64,000 nucleotides of DNA from Artocarpus heterophyllus (Eukaryota > Streptophyta > Magnoliopsida > Rosales > Moraceae): NCBI GenBank assembly GCA_025403435.1, contig CM046341.1:10129219-10193218 (forward strand), read 5' to 3'. Shown piece after piece: positions 1 through 10,118 of this stretch. The stretch's first letter is position 1; each line of letters begins with the position of its first letter. A model generated the notes under the pieces. The model was not told the origin of the DNA. It did not search any database and saw only the letters and a list, made by a program, of their open reading frames with translations. A program made the position numbers and the translations under genes.

Positions 1-2810
1 ATCTCATATTATACATCCCATTGAAGACTGTAGGTTTCAAGTGTAGATCATCATTCAACTTAGATATGTCAAAGAATATTCCTTCGATTTCTTTAGTTCC
101 CTAGAAAATTGAAACAAATAATAAATGAGCATATGAAATATGAAAAATTAAGTCCAAAAATAATTAAACATATAAATAATGAGAGGTATATTATTTTAGC
201 TACTTATCATTGGATGCGTACTTCGTTTTTGTCTAAGACATCATAGACATCTTGAGGAATCCATAACCGACTCCGTTTTCCAAGATTTTTAATAGATTGT
301 TCACGAACAATTTCCCAACCCATCTCTTGTATCAAATCATGCATCCAAACTCTGTCACCATCGTCACCATCTATAATCGTTACAAGGGACTTGTCTATGA
401 GATCTTCAATCCTTGATTTTGCAAACAAATCACAATCATCTAGTATGCTCTCTATAAAATCTCTTCTCTCCCCTTTGAGAAAACATGCAATGTCAAGGAG
501 AATATCTTGCTGCTTATCTTCTAGCCCATCATAACTTATTTTTAACACCTTTTGAATTTTTGGATTGGGAATTATTTTCAGTCTACTCCATGCACCTTCC
601 CAATAATCTATAGATTTGGAATGAAGGGAGGAACCTAGAACTTTAAGAGCTAGCGGATTGCCTCGAGTAAAATTCACTATTTCTTTTGACAGCTGAATGT
701 AACGTGGTGCGGCAGGCTTCGTCTTAAAGGCATTCAAATAAAAGAGTTCAAGTGCTTTCTTGGAATCTAAGGATTTAACTTCGTATATTTCATCAGCAAC
801 TTTTCTAAGAATTTGTGCATCTCTTGTTGTTATGATGATTTTACTTGTTGGGCCGAACCAACTTCCATCTCCAAACAAACGCTCCAGCTGCATTATATCG
901 TCAATATCATCATAGATAATGAGCACCATTTTATTATGTAGCCTATTTTTCACAAAGTTGTGGACTGTTTCTAGATTTCCATCCTTCAATAACTTCGAAA
1001 AAAGTTTGCTTTCTAGATAAGGCAGTCCATGTTTCTGTGAATCTTCCCTAACATTTTCAAGAAAGCAGCAACTTTCAAATTGATAAAAGAACCGTTCGAA
1101 AACGGCACGGGCAAGAGTAGTCTTGCCAACACCACCAATCCCCCAAAGGCCAATGACACGAGGATTTGGTGATCCGAAGCATAACAATGATTCAATTTTC
1201 TTAACACGTACGTCAAGTCCAACAAAACCCTTATCATCTAGAACAACTTGTGGCAACCGATTTAATTTCCTCAATACATCTTCAACAATCTTCTCAATTA
1301 ACTTTGATTCGTACCTAGCATAAATAGAAGAGAAATAAATTAATAAGAAAGAACCAGGATGAAGTTAACAAATCAAAATCAAACTTGAAAAAAGTTAATA
1401 AATAGATACTTTTTTTTTCTTTTCTGAGAAAATCTGATTTGTTCTTCATATTAGGATTTTAATTTCTTGTCTGAGATTGAGATTATATTCTTGGTAATGC
1501 TCTTTGCATAATTTAATATTAGAAATAACAAAAAGTTTTGTGAATTGATCATGACGTAATAAAAATTTTATGAAGCGCAAGGACATACCGCAAGTACCAA
1601 GATTCAACAAGAAACAAATCTAGTGGGATACCAACGCACATTGTTGATAACCACGTAAAATAGGTGTGATACATAAACAAAATGAGAAAGTTAGAAGACC
1701 TTCTTCATTATTAAAAAAAAAAAAAAACCATGACGAAAGCAAAAATCATCTTTCTTACAAACAAAATACACAACCGTAAGGAAAACTTTTTTTTTTCCCA
1801 CCGGGCTGTGGCCCGGCCCCACCCGGTGGCCACGGCCCCGTCGGGATGTACAGCAGTTCCCCAACTGTAATCCAAAGAGCACTCACGTTACCACCACCAC
1901 CATCGAAGCATCTCTCCCAGCGAGTTTGTACAGATACAAATATTCTTTTAAGAAAACTTACGAATTAGTAAATATTCATGACATATACAAATGTCATACA
2001 CACAACGACGCATATATACACGAAACCCAAGCTAGTGATAGTTAAATATATAAACAAATTGCATACAATAACGCAATATCTAATAGCATCTATATCTCCG
2101 TAAAGTGAAAGTTGCCAATTAAGACGTGTCTTTTTTTCCTTCTCAGACATGACTTCGTGATTTGCTTCAGAGAGAGATCAACCCGTTGAAATAAAATAAC
2201 TAGTGTCAAGGCATGATAAAATATTATAGGCATTTTAATTAGCGAAAAAATAATGATAAGCTATGACTCACTCATTTTCTTGCGAATGAAAACCAGATAG
2301 ATTAGCTGCTGCAGTCAGAGCATCCCTCCACTCTTTTAATTTGTTTTTGTCAGTCAGAGCATCCCTCCACTCTTTTAATTTGTTTTTGTCATTCTCAAGA
2401 CGTTGTTCATGTTCAACAAATGCATCACCATAGCTCCCCTTCTGTTTCCTAATATCCGATGGATCGATGGCATAAAAGATAGGTAAGACAATCTGTCCTC
2501 TTTCTTCCTTGCATTTGAGTATATGCACTAACTCATCCAAGCACCATCTGGAAGAAGCGTACTCTTTCGAAAAGACGACTATCGAAATCATCGATTCCTC
2601 AATTGCCCTCAAAAGTACAGGAGAAATTTCATCTCCTCTCTCGAGATTCTCAGCATCTCTGTAGGTTTGGATATGTTTCCGGCATAACGCATCGTAAAGA
2701 TGACTAGTAAAGTTCTTACGAGTGTCACCTCTGAAACTAACGAAGACTTCATTCTTGATCATGACCGAAGAAGAAGAAGAAGGAGAAGAAGAAGCAACAA
2801 CAATGGCCAT
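1..2810 (-). CDS. TNL1: TIR-NB-ARC-LRR immune receptor, 3' part outside the window
   Basis: Intracellular immune receptor of the TNL class. Exons read on the minus strand: 2272..2810 (TIR), 222..1314 (NB-ARC), 1..100 (first LRR exon, cut by the window edge). The ATG at 2810 follows the frame shared by all four paralogues. Exon 1 ends at donor GTGAGT, exon 2 starts after TATGCTAG and ends at GTACGC, and exon 3 starts after TTCTAG; the joins keep frame. The TIR shows SFRGDTRKNFTSH, then WCLDEL, whose E matches the NADase glutamate of plant TIRs. NB-ARC shows P-loop GIGGVGKTT, kinase-2 IIYDDID, GNPLALKVLGS, ILLDIACFLKGE and MHD in VWMHDLIQEMGW. Oddities: a 39-bp in-frame tandem duplication in the TIR exon, and 9 extra bases before the MHD motif (IIDGDDGDR), making exon 2 1093 nt against 1084 in the paralogues. 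No stop or frameshift is visible in the part present; the LRR cannot be judged. Confidence 0.93.
1780..1870 (-). mobile_element. About 90-bp GC-rich insert in TNL1 intron 1, possibly a short retroposon
   Basis: Introns 1 of TNL2, TNL3 and TNL4 run directly from CCGTAA (or CCGTAATCC) onward at this point. TNL1 alone has an extra GC-rich block here. GTAA stands on both sides, as a short target duplication would. Read on the minus strand the block is rich in CCGG/GGCC pairings and ends in a run of about ten A, like a retroposed small RNA or SINE fragment. No second copy occurs in the window. The family is not recognised. Confidence 0.55.
2312..2389 (-). repeat. Exact 39-bp tandem duplication in the TNL1 TIR exon
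   Basis: Positions 2312-2350 and 2351-2389 are identical. The unit is 13 codons, so the protein carries DKNKLKEWRDALT twice near the end of the TIR domain. Exon 1 is 539 nt here and 500 nt in TNL2, a difference of exactly 39. Perfect identity implies a recent event. Confidence 0.97.
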
Positions 2811-3250
2811 ATTATCTTTAGGGGGAAAGAATGAGAAAAAGGGTTTCTTAGTTCTGTTGTAAAAGAAAGATGAGCGTCTAAAAGTAGAAAGGCACGACCT
2901 AGTGGTTAAGCAATTTCCTGGGAAATGCTTTGGAAGGTAGAAAGAAGAACAGGGAGATAAGACCTGACAGGTCAATGACTTTGGCAGTATGTATGATGTT
3001 CTATCAAAAAGAAAGAAAAAAAAAGAGAAAAAAAAGTGTTTAGGAAGGTACCTTGAAAGAAGAAAAAAGCAGACATGTGATATCACGTAAACAAGTGGCC
3101 AAAGTTTGGATAGATTTACATAATTTATTCATAAACAAATGAAAAAAAATGGCTAGTGGACTCCCTATCACAGCTTTTCCACATTGGATTCTCCGCGTTT
3201 GTAGTGGTGGCAATGATGGAGGAGAAGGCATCAGTGTGATTATCATTTGA
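2811..3250 (-). promoter_or_regulatory. 5' flank of TNL1, conserved among paralogues
   Basis: The roughly 230 bp before the ATG are nearly the same upstream of TNL2 (8627-8860), TNL3 (28315-28519) and TNL4 (57859-58110). They presumably hold the 5' UTR and core promoter. The TNL coding strand here is rich in pyrimidine runs. I could not place a TATA box or start site with confidence. Confidence 0.5.
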
Positions 3251-3289
3251 AAGGAATCACCACTCCATGTAATTATTTTAAAGATTCCA

Positions 3290-3800
3290 ACAATTTAGTG
3301 CTTATATATAATAATTTATATACAACCAAAATGACTCGCATTTCTATATATTATAATAATTATAGACATTTATCTTTCTACACCTCAAACTTAATGTATA
3401 TTTTTGTATTAAATTTAATATAAAAATATATCCTTATTTTTTTCAATAGATAATTTTAATTTTTAAAATGACTAAATTATTTTTAATTAAAAAATAAAAA
3501 ATTAAAACTTTAAAAAAATAAGAAAACAAAAATAAAAACATATAAAACATCTATTTTTGAAGGTATTTTATACATTTTAAGGCAAAAACCTTAATACAAA
3601 GTTTTTTCTAAGTTTTTAAAGTTATATTCTTTTTAATTTAAAGGTATTTTGAATAATTTCTTAAGTCAAAATTGAAGATTGATTACGCAAAAGTATAAAT
3701 TTATGTATTAAATTTGATATGAAGGTATAAATTTGATAAAATCAAAATCTAAAAGTATATTACTTGAATAAAACTAAAATATATAGTATAAAAAGAGTAA
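3290..3800. repeat. Dispersed AT-rich repeat upstream of TNL genes
   Basis: Related sequence occurs at 9184-9478, in inverted orientation at 10060-10460, and at about 45590-46020. The shared part includes TATACAACCAAAATGACT and a long AT-rich tail. No coding potential is seen. It is probably a transposable-element remnant of unknown class. Confidence 0.6.
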
Positions 3801-3914
3801 ATAACCCTATTAATTAACTTCACCTAGCTGTAATACCACTTCCTAAATATTTATATACATTATATTGGCTAAAAATTTATATTATATACAGTATCACCAT
3901 CAAAATATTTATAT

Positions 3915-4140
3915 CACTACTACAAAAGGGTGAATAAAGGACAACTAACAAAGGACGATTGTAAAAAACATGTCATCAATAGAGGCAGAAAATTGTATAG
4001 AATAGCTAATAGAGGACGGTTTTCTTACAAATTGTCCTTTATTTACCATATTAGAGGACGGGTTTTAAAAACCATCCTCTATTGTTATTGAAAGAGGATG
4101 GGTCCTCTATATACATCATCAACACGACTACTCAAATTTT
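3915..4140 (+). mobile_element. CACTA-like terminus with subterminal repeats (copy 1)
   Basis: The segment starts CACTACTACAAAAGGG, the usual look of a plant CACTA (En/Spm) end. It then carries repeated AGAGGACGG and CCGTCCTCT-type motifs in both orientations, as CACTA subterminal regions do. The matching inverted end (TTTTGTAGTAGTG) was not found downstream, so this is a one-ended remnant. The same block recurs at 31723-31940. Confidence 0.65.
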
Positions 4141-5040
4141 TATAAAATAAATTACACTATTGCTTCTCAAAATATTTGTTTTTTTTTTTTTTTACATTAT
4201 GTATCCTAAACTTTTAATTTTAACAAAATTTACTTTTTAAAATCATTGACAATTAAGATCCAATAGCTTACAAGCGTTAAAAAGCTTAGATAATCTTAGT
4301 CACGAAATTCGCATATAGAGTTCGTCATTTTAAGAAAAAATTAAAACTTGACATATAAAAAAGGAGTATTTAACGAAAATAAAAAGTAGCTATTGAATCT
4401 CAATTGTCAATTATTTTAAAGTTCAAGGTGCATTGTGTCAAAATTTAAAGTTTGAGATATATTGTTTAAAATAAATAGTTTAAGAAGTAACAATATAATT
4501 TACTCATTTTTATATGCAACCACTATGCAAATTGGCACAGCCTTTCTTGCAGCACAATCGACACTCTATGTAGAGTAATTGATAGTAGGGGTTCCTAAAC
4601 TCTTTTGTGATGATAGTTTGGTCACCGTTTTTTTAATCTTAACGAGACATCTTCAAACTCTAAAAATGTTTCCAAGTAAGCAATTCAAGTCCGATTCCAT
4701 TAAGTTTTTAATAGATTGTATCACGGGCAAGGCATGTTCTACTATAGAAGGGTATTTTAAAATTAATAATAATGAGTAATAATTTAAATAATTAAAAACT
4801 TAAAAATGATATTGGATGGAATGGAACATCTCTTTGGTTTTATTAAAAATCACTGTAACATAATAAAAGGGATTCGATTATTTTGTGAATGTGTCATCGA
4901 TTCCATAGAACCTCGAAATTAAGACAAACTTCACCATTGTTTGATGAACTATATTTTTACACAGGTTTGAGGTTTTTTCTTTCTTTTTGTCTTTTGGTGT
5001 GTGTGTGGGAGAGAGAGGCAGATATTTCCATCTTATTTAT
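4141..5040. other. Anonymous DNA of a duplicated block
   Basis: This stretch matches 31945-32857 closely across its length, including the bases that flank the gypsy LTR. I see no gene. A 66-codon ORF is open in both copies, but the block is a recent duplicate, so that gives little support for coding. TTTAT at 5036-5040 is the gypsy target site. Confidence 0.6.
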
Positions 5041-6104
5041 TGTGACATCCATTATTTTTTAATTGGTATAATTGTATATAAATTAATTATTAGTATGATT
5101 TAAATTTTGTAAAACGTTGATTGCATCAAAAATTATTTCGTATTATTTATTCTACCTATTTTTAATTTTTCTAAAATTTTTCTTACTCCTATTTAGCATG
5201 TTTACTAAAATGCCCTTGGAATCATTAGTTAATTTCAAAAATAGCATTTTGGCATTTCTTTCAAAACTTTCCCATGACTTTCTCCCTTACCTGTGACTCT
5301 CTTCCAAACCTCCCATTTGTCCTTTTCTTTCTTTTTCCTCTTTTTATTTGTTTCTTTCTCTCTTTTACTCTCACATGTCTCTCTTTATCTCCCTACTCTT
5401 CCTTTTGTTTTCCTTCTTCCTTCTCTTCTTCTTCCTTCACGATAACCCAAAAAGCAGAGAAAAACCAAGACAAAACTCAAACATTCTTTAAGATTTCTAA
5501 GTTATTTTCTCACAAAAAAATCCGCAAACAACTTCCTAGCAACTCATAGAGCTTGAAAACAAAGGGATTTTTGTGATCAAAACACTGTATTTGACTTGAA
5601 TTTGAGGTAAACTTTTCAAACTCAAAACTTAGATTTTGATTATGTTTTGAGTATGTAAATCTGTGGAAATGAGTTCATATTGTATAGAAATGATTATATA
5701 TTGTTTTTATACTTAGAAAGCTATTAGAAACCAAGATTTAAAGAAAAATTCAAAAATTGAAATTTTGGGTTCTGTGTAAGAGTTTTTTTCACAAAAACTA
5801 CATGTCGTTTTTTCAAAGAAAGATTTAACAAAATCAGAGGCGCTTCAAGTGGGATTTGAACCCCCAACCTCAAAAATAAATAAAGGAAACCAAACTACTA
5901 GGACAAAGATAATTATTGGATAACTTATGTTTCAGAAATAATAAATAGTCTTTCATAAAGTTTGTAATTTCAAATAATTTTATTTTAATGAATATCCAAC
6001 TTTTTAATTATTTTATTCCTAAATATTTTAAATCGTATTATTTATTTTAAAAATCCATTTTAACAAATTTCACCAAGATAAAATTCGTATGTTTTTATTT
6101 TAAC
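5041..6104 (+). mobile_element. Truncated gypsy LTR fused to TNL2
   Basis: The sequence from TGTGACATCC on matches the first ~1.06 kb of the 5' LTR of the gypsy element at 32858, with the same TTTAT before it. Homology stops near 6104, where TNL2 intron 2 sequence begins by about 6112. The fragment includes the pyrimidine-rich block (5274-5450) and an antisense tRNA-like box pair. It is one end of a recombination junction rather than an independent insertion, because the flank is shared too. Confidence 0.85.
5838..5907 (-). repeat. tRNA/SINE-like Pol III boxes in LTR (copy 1)
   Basis: On the minus strand an A-box-like TTTGTCCTAGTAGTTTGG (5890-5907) is followed about 30 bp later by a B-box GGTTCAAATCCC (5850-5861). 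The layout matches the head of a tRNA-derived SINE. No cloverleaf-forming full tRNA is seen. The same pair sits in both LTRs of the intact element (33681-33737 and 41027-41083). Confidence 0.55.
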
Positions 6105-6107
6105 TAA

Positions 6108-8626
6108 TTAAATATGAAATAATGAGAGATATATTATTTTAACTAATATACGTACTTCATTTTTATCTAAGACATCATAGACATCTTGAGGAATCCATAA
6201 CCGATTCCGTTTTCTAAGATTTTTAATAGATTGTTCACGTACGATTTCCCAACCCATCTCTTGTATCAAATCATGCATCCAAACTCTCTCACCATCTATA
6301 ATGGTTACAAGGGACTTGTCTATGAGATCTTCAATCCTTGATCTTGCAAACAAATCACAAGCATCTAGTATGCTCTCTATAAAGTCTCTTCTCTCCCCTT
6401 TGAAAAAACATGCAATGTCAAGGAGAATATCTTGCTGCTTATCTTCTAGCCCATCATAACTTATTTTCAACACCTTTTGAATTTTTGGATTGGGAAATAT
6501 TTTCAGTTTACTCCATGCACTTTCCCAATACTCTACAGTTTTGGAATGAAGGGAGGAACCTAGAACTTTAAGAGCTAGCGGATTGCCTCGAGTAAAATTC
6601 ACTATTTCTTTTGATAGCTGAATGTAACGTGGTGCGGCAGGCTTCGTTTTAAAGGCATTCAAATAAAAGAGTTCAAGTGCTTCCTTGGAATCTAATGCTT
6701 TAACTTCGTATATTTCATCAGCAACTTTTCTAAGAATTTGTGCATCTCTTGTTGTTATAATGATTTTACTTCCTGGGCCAAACCAACTGCCATCTCCAAA
6801 CAAACGCTCCAGCTGCATTATATCGTCAATATCATCATAGATAATGAACACCATTTTATTATGTAGCCTATTTTTCACAAAGTTGTTGACTCTTTCTAGA
6901 TTTCCATCCTTCAATAACTTCGAAAAAAGTTTGGTTTCTAGATGAGGCAGTCCATGTTTCTGTGAATCTTCCCTAACATTTTCAAGAAAGCAGCAACTTT
7001 CAAATTGATAAAAGAACCGTTCAAAAAGGGCACGGGCAAGAGCAGTCTTGCCAAGACCACCAATCCCCCAAACGCCAATGACACGAGGATTTGGTGATCC
7101 GAAGCATAACAATGATTCAATTTCCCTTACACGTACATCTATTCCAACAAAACCCTTAGCATCCAGAACAACCTGTGGCAACCGATTTAATTTCCTCAAT
7201 ACATCTTCCACAATCTTCTCAATTAACTTTGATTCATACCTAGCATAAATAGAGGAGATATAAATCAATATGATAGAACCCGAATGAAGTTAACAAATCA
7301 AAATCAGACAAGAAAAAAGTTAATAAATATAACTTTTTTTCTTCTTCCAGAAAATCAGATTTGTTCTTCATATTAGGGATTTTAATTTTTTTTATCTGAG
7401 ATTGAGATTATATTCTTGGTAATGCTCTTTGCATAATTTAATCTTAGAAATAACAAAAAATTTTATGAATTGATCATGAGGTAATAAAAATTTTATGAAG
7501 GACATACCAAAAGTGTCAAAATTCAAGACGAAACAAATCTAGTGGGATACCAACACACATTATTGATAACCACTTCAAATAGGTATGATACATAAACAAA
7601 ATGAGAAGGTTAGAAGACCTTCTTTATTATTAAAAAAATAATAATAAACCATGACGAAAGCAACAATCATCTTTCTTACAAACAAAATACACAACCGTAA
7701 TCCAAAGTGCACCCCCGTTACCACCACCACCAGCGAAGCATCTCCCAGCGAGTTAGTACAGATAAAAATACTCTTTTAAGGAAACTTAAGAATTGGTGCA
7801 TATTCATAACATATATCTACCAATGTCAAACACACAACAACGCATATATACACGAAGCTCAAGCTAGTGATAGTTAAATATATAAACAAATTGTACACAA
7901 TAACGCAATATCTAGCAGCATCTATATCTCCGTCGAGTGAAAGTTGCTAATTAACACGTGTCTTTTTTTCCCTCTCACATTCTAGATCTCAAAATAATCA
8001 CACATGACTTTGTGATTCGCTTCAGACAGAGATCAACCCGTTAAAATAACATAACTAGTGACAAGTCATGATAAAATATTATAGTCATTTTAATTAGCGA
8101 AAAAATAATAATAAGCTATGACTCACTCATATTCTTGTGAATGAAAACCAGATAGATTAGCTGCTGAAGTTAGAGCATCCCTCCACCCTTTTAATTTGTT
8201 TTTGTCATTCTCAAGACGTTGTTCATGTTCAACAAAAGCATCACCATAGCTCCCCTTCTGTTTCCTAATATCCGATGGATCGACGCCGTAAAAGATAGGT
8301 AAGACAATCTGATCTCTTTCTTGCTTGCATTTGAGTATGTGTACTAACTCATCCAAGCACCATCTCGAAGAAGCATACTCTTTCGAAAAGACGACTATCG
8401 AAATCATCGATTCCTCAATTGCCCTCAAAAGTGCAGGAGAAATTTTATCTCCTCTCTCGAGATTCTCAGCATCTATGTAGGTTTGGATATGTTTCCGGCA
8501 TAACGCATCGTAAAGATGACTAGTAAAGTTTTTACGAGTGTCGCCTCTAAAACTAATGAAGACTTCATTCTTGATCATGACCGAAGAAGACGGAGGAGGA
8601 GAAGAAGAAGCAACAACAATAGCCAT
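6108..8626 (-). CDS. TNL2: TIR-NB-ARC protein that has lost its LRR
   Basis: Exons 8127..8626 (TIR, 500 nt) and 7239 down (NB-ARC). Both are open and in frame: the GTGAGT donor follows ATATGA, and the acceptor is TATGCTAG. The TIR keeps SFRGDTRKNFTSH and WCLDEL. NB-ARC keeps GIGGLGKTA (KTA in place of KTT), IIYDDID, GNPLALKVLGS, ILLDIACFFKGE and the MHD motif. The usual exon-2 donor at 6155 (GTACGT) is present, but the intron runs into a gypsy LTR by about 6104, so no LRR exon follows in place. Reading through the donor gives a stop at 6108, after 15 novel codons. The expected product is a TN protein of about 543 aa. Such TIR-NB proteins exist as functional genes in other eudicots, so this may be live rather than dead. 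Confidence 0.88.
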
Positions 8627-9016
8627 ATTATCTTTTGGGGAAAGAATGAGAAAAAGGGTTTCTTAGTTCTGTTGTAAAAGAAAGATGAGCGTCTAAAAGT
8701 AGAAAGGCACGACCAAATGGTTAAGCAATTTCCTGGGAAATGCTTTGGAAGGTAGAAAGAAGAACAGGGAGATAAGACCTGACAAGTCAATGAATTTGGC
8801 GGTATGTATGGTGTTCTATCAAAAGAAAAAAAAAAAAAAAAAAGAGAAAAAAAGTGTCTAGGAAGGTACGTAGAAAGAAGAAAAAAGCAGACACGTGACA
8901 TCGTGTAAAAAAGCGACCAAAGTTTGGATGGATGTACATAATTTATTCACAAAAAACATAAAAAACAATGGTCTGGCGGACTCCATATCACAGCTTTTCT
9001 ACAGTAGATTTTAGGT
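8627..9016 (-). promoter_or_regulatory. 5' flank of TNL2
   Basis: The first ~230 bp match the flank of TNL1. The segment ends where a MITE interrupts sequence that is continuous in the TNL1 flank. A purine run of about 20 A at 8827-8845 is a low-complexity tract. Confidence 0.5.
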
Positions 9017-9135
9017 AGGGTCTGTTTGATTCGAGTATTTAAATAAAATATTTAAATAAAAATTTAAATTTTTGTATGAGAAAATACTGTAGTAAAATAA
9101 TTCAAACCGTGATTTAAGTATCAAAACAAACGGGC
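9017..9135. mobile_element. Small MITE in the TNL2 5' flank
   Basis: The ends are inverted: GGTCTGTTTGATTCGAGTATT at left and, reversed, GGCCCGTTTGTTTTGATACTT at right. The ~119-bp block is absent from the matching place upstream of TNL1. This is the pattern of a hAT-like MITE. The exact target duplication is unclear. Confidence 0.6.
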
Positions 9136-9183
9136 CTGTATCGGTGGAAATGACGGAGGAGAAAAAGAGGCATCAATGTGATT

Positions 9184-9478
9184 GTTATTTTAAAGGACTC
9201 ACCGCTCAATGTAATTATTTTAGTCCCAACAATGTAGTGCTAATATATAATAAGTCATATACAACCAAAATGACTTACGTTTCTATACATTACAATAATC
9301 AAGAATATTTATCTTTCTATACTTTTCATTTTAAGCTAATTTAAAAATTATATTCTTGATTTTCGATCTCATTAAATATATGCCTTTATATTAGATTTAA
9401 AATGACTAAATTATCTTTAAGTAAAAAATAAAAAAATTAAAACTTTCAAAAAATAAAAATAAAACACACAAAATACCT
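9184..9478 (+). repeat. Left arm of a large inverted repeat
   Basis: Near-identical in reverse to 10119-10460 (about 300 bp paired, with one ~35-bp indel). It belongs to the dispersed AT-rich repeat upstream of TNLs. The arm stops exactly where a Tat-type LTR fragment begins. Confidence 0.8.
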
Positions 9479-10037
9479 GTTAATGCTTATCGTGGTCCGG
9501 CGTCGGATCAACACCCACGTGCGGTTGCGCACGGTCTGACCTCTCCTTGCATTCGCCTCTGCTTGGGGTGAGCGCACCTGCAAGAGGAGGGACGCTTTGG
9601 AGAAAATAGAATGGTTAGTCAACAGACAATGGCTCTCCGATGCTCAAGACAGTGTTTGCTCGACAGAGGTCGACAGCTAGTTAGTTGTGTAGAAGAAGTC
9701 TCTCTCTAGAATGCCATAAATGCATCCTATTTATAGGTCACCACTTGGATCAGGTGTAAGGTGGGTTTTGCCCATAACTCGGGTGTCACATCGAGGTGTG
9801 TCAGGCAGTAGGTGACAAGTGTCACGCCTATCGCCTAATGGATTGGACTCTATCGGACGACAAAGTATCTGCATTGTGTTTGCCTATAATGGCGAGTAGC
9901 AGCCTGCTTGCGAGTAAAGTTGGTCCGACCCGAGCTACTGTACATTCTGAGGTGGCGGCCTTCTTAGGGCGTCGCCTTGGATGCCTGAGAGGCGCCTCAG
10001 AAAGAAGTATAAAGCATCGGGGGCTGCTAGCAAGCTT
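9478..10037 (-). mobile_element. Truncated solo LTR of the Tat-type gypsy family
   Basis: Sequence from TGTTAATGCTTATCG to GCAAGCTT is clearly homologous to the LTRs at 47179-47807 and 50113-50742. The last ~90 bp of the LTR are missing and there is no internal region. By analogy with the full element, the element sense is the minus strand. It is far richer in GC than its surroundings. The ORF at 9796 is not protein-coding. Confidence 0.8.
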
Positions 10038-10118
10038 TGCGGTGGTTATATACCAAACTAAAAGAAACTTTCTATTAAGGTTTTTTGCCTTAAAAATGTA
10101 TAAAATACTTTCAAAAAT

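Noticed and set aside
1123..1323. 66-codon plus-strand ORF, repeated antisense to every NB-ARC exon (also 7048, 26680, 56227)
   Set aside because: Conserved only because it mirrors the P-loop coding strand; no start context or family resemblance.
2893..2930. A-box-like CCTAGTGGTTAAGC in the TNL 5' flanks, suggesting a tRNA or SINE
   Set aside because: No B-box follows at a suitable distance in any of the four flanks.
4579..4779. 66-codon ORF also open at 32392-32592
   Set aside because: The two copies lie in a recent segmental duplicate, so shared openness is not evidence of coding.
5274..5549. Phe/Leu/Ser-rich ORFs at 5274, 33099 and 40330
   Set aside because: They are the pyrimidine-rich block of the gypsy LTR; composition explains them, and frames differ between LTR copies.
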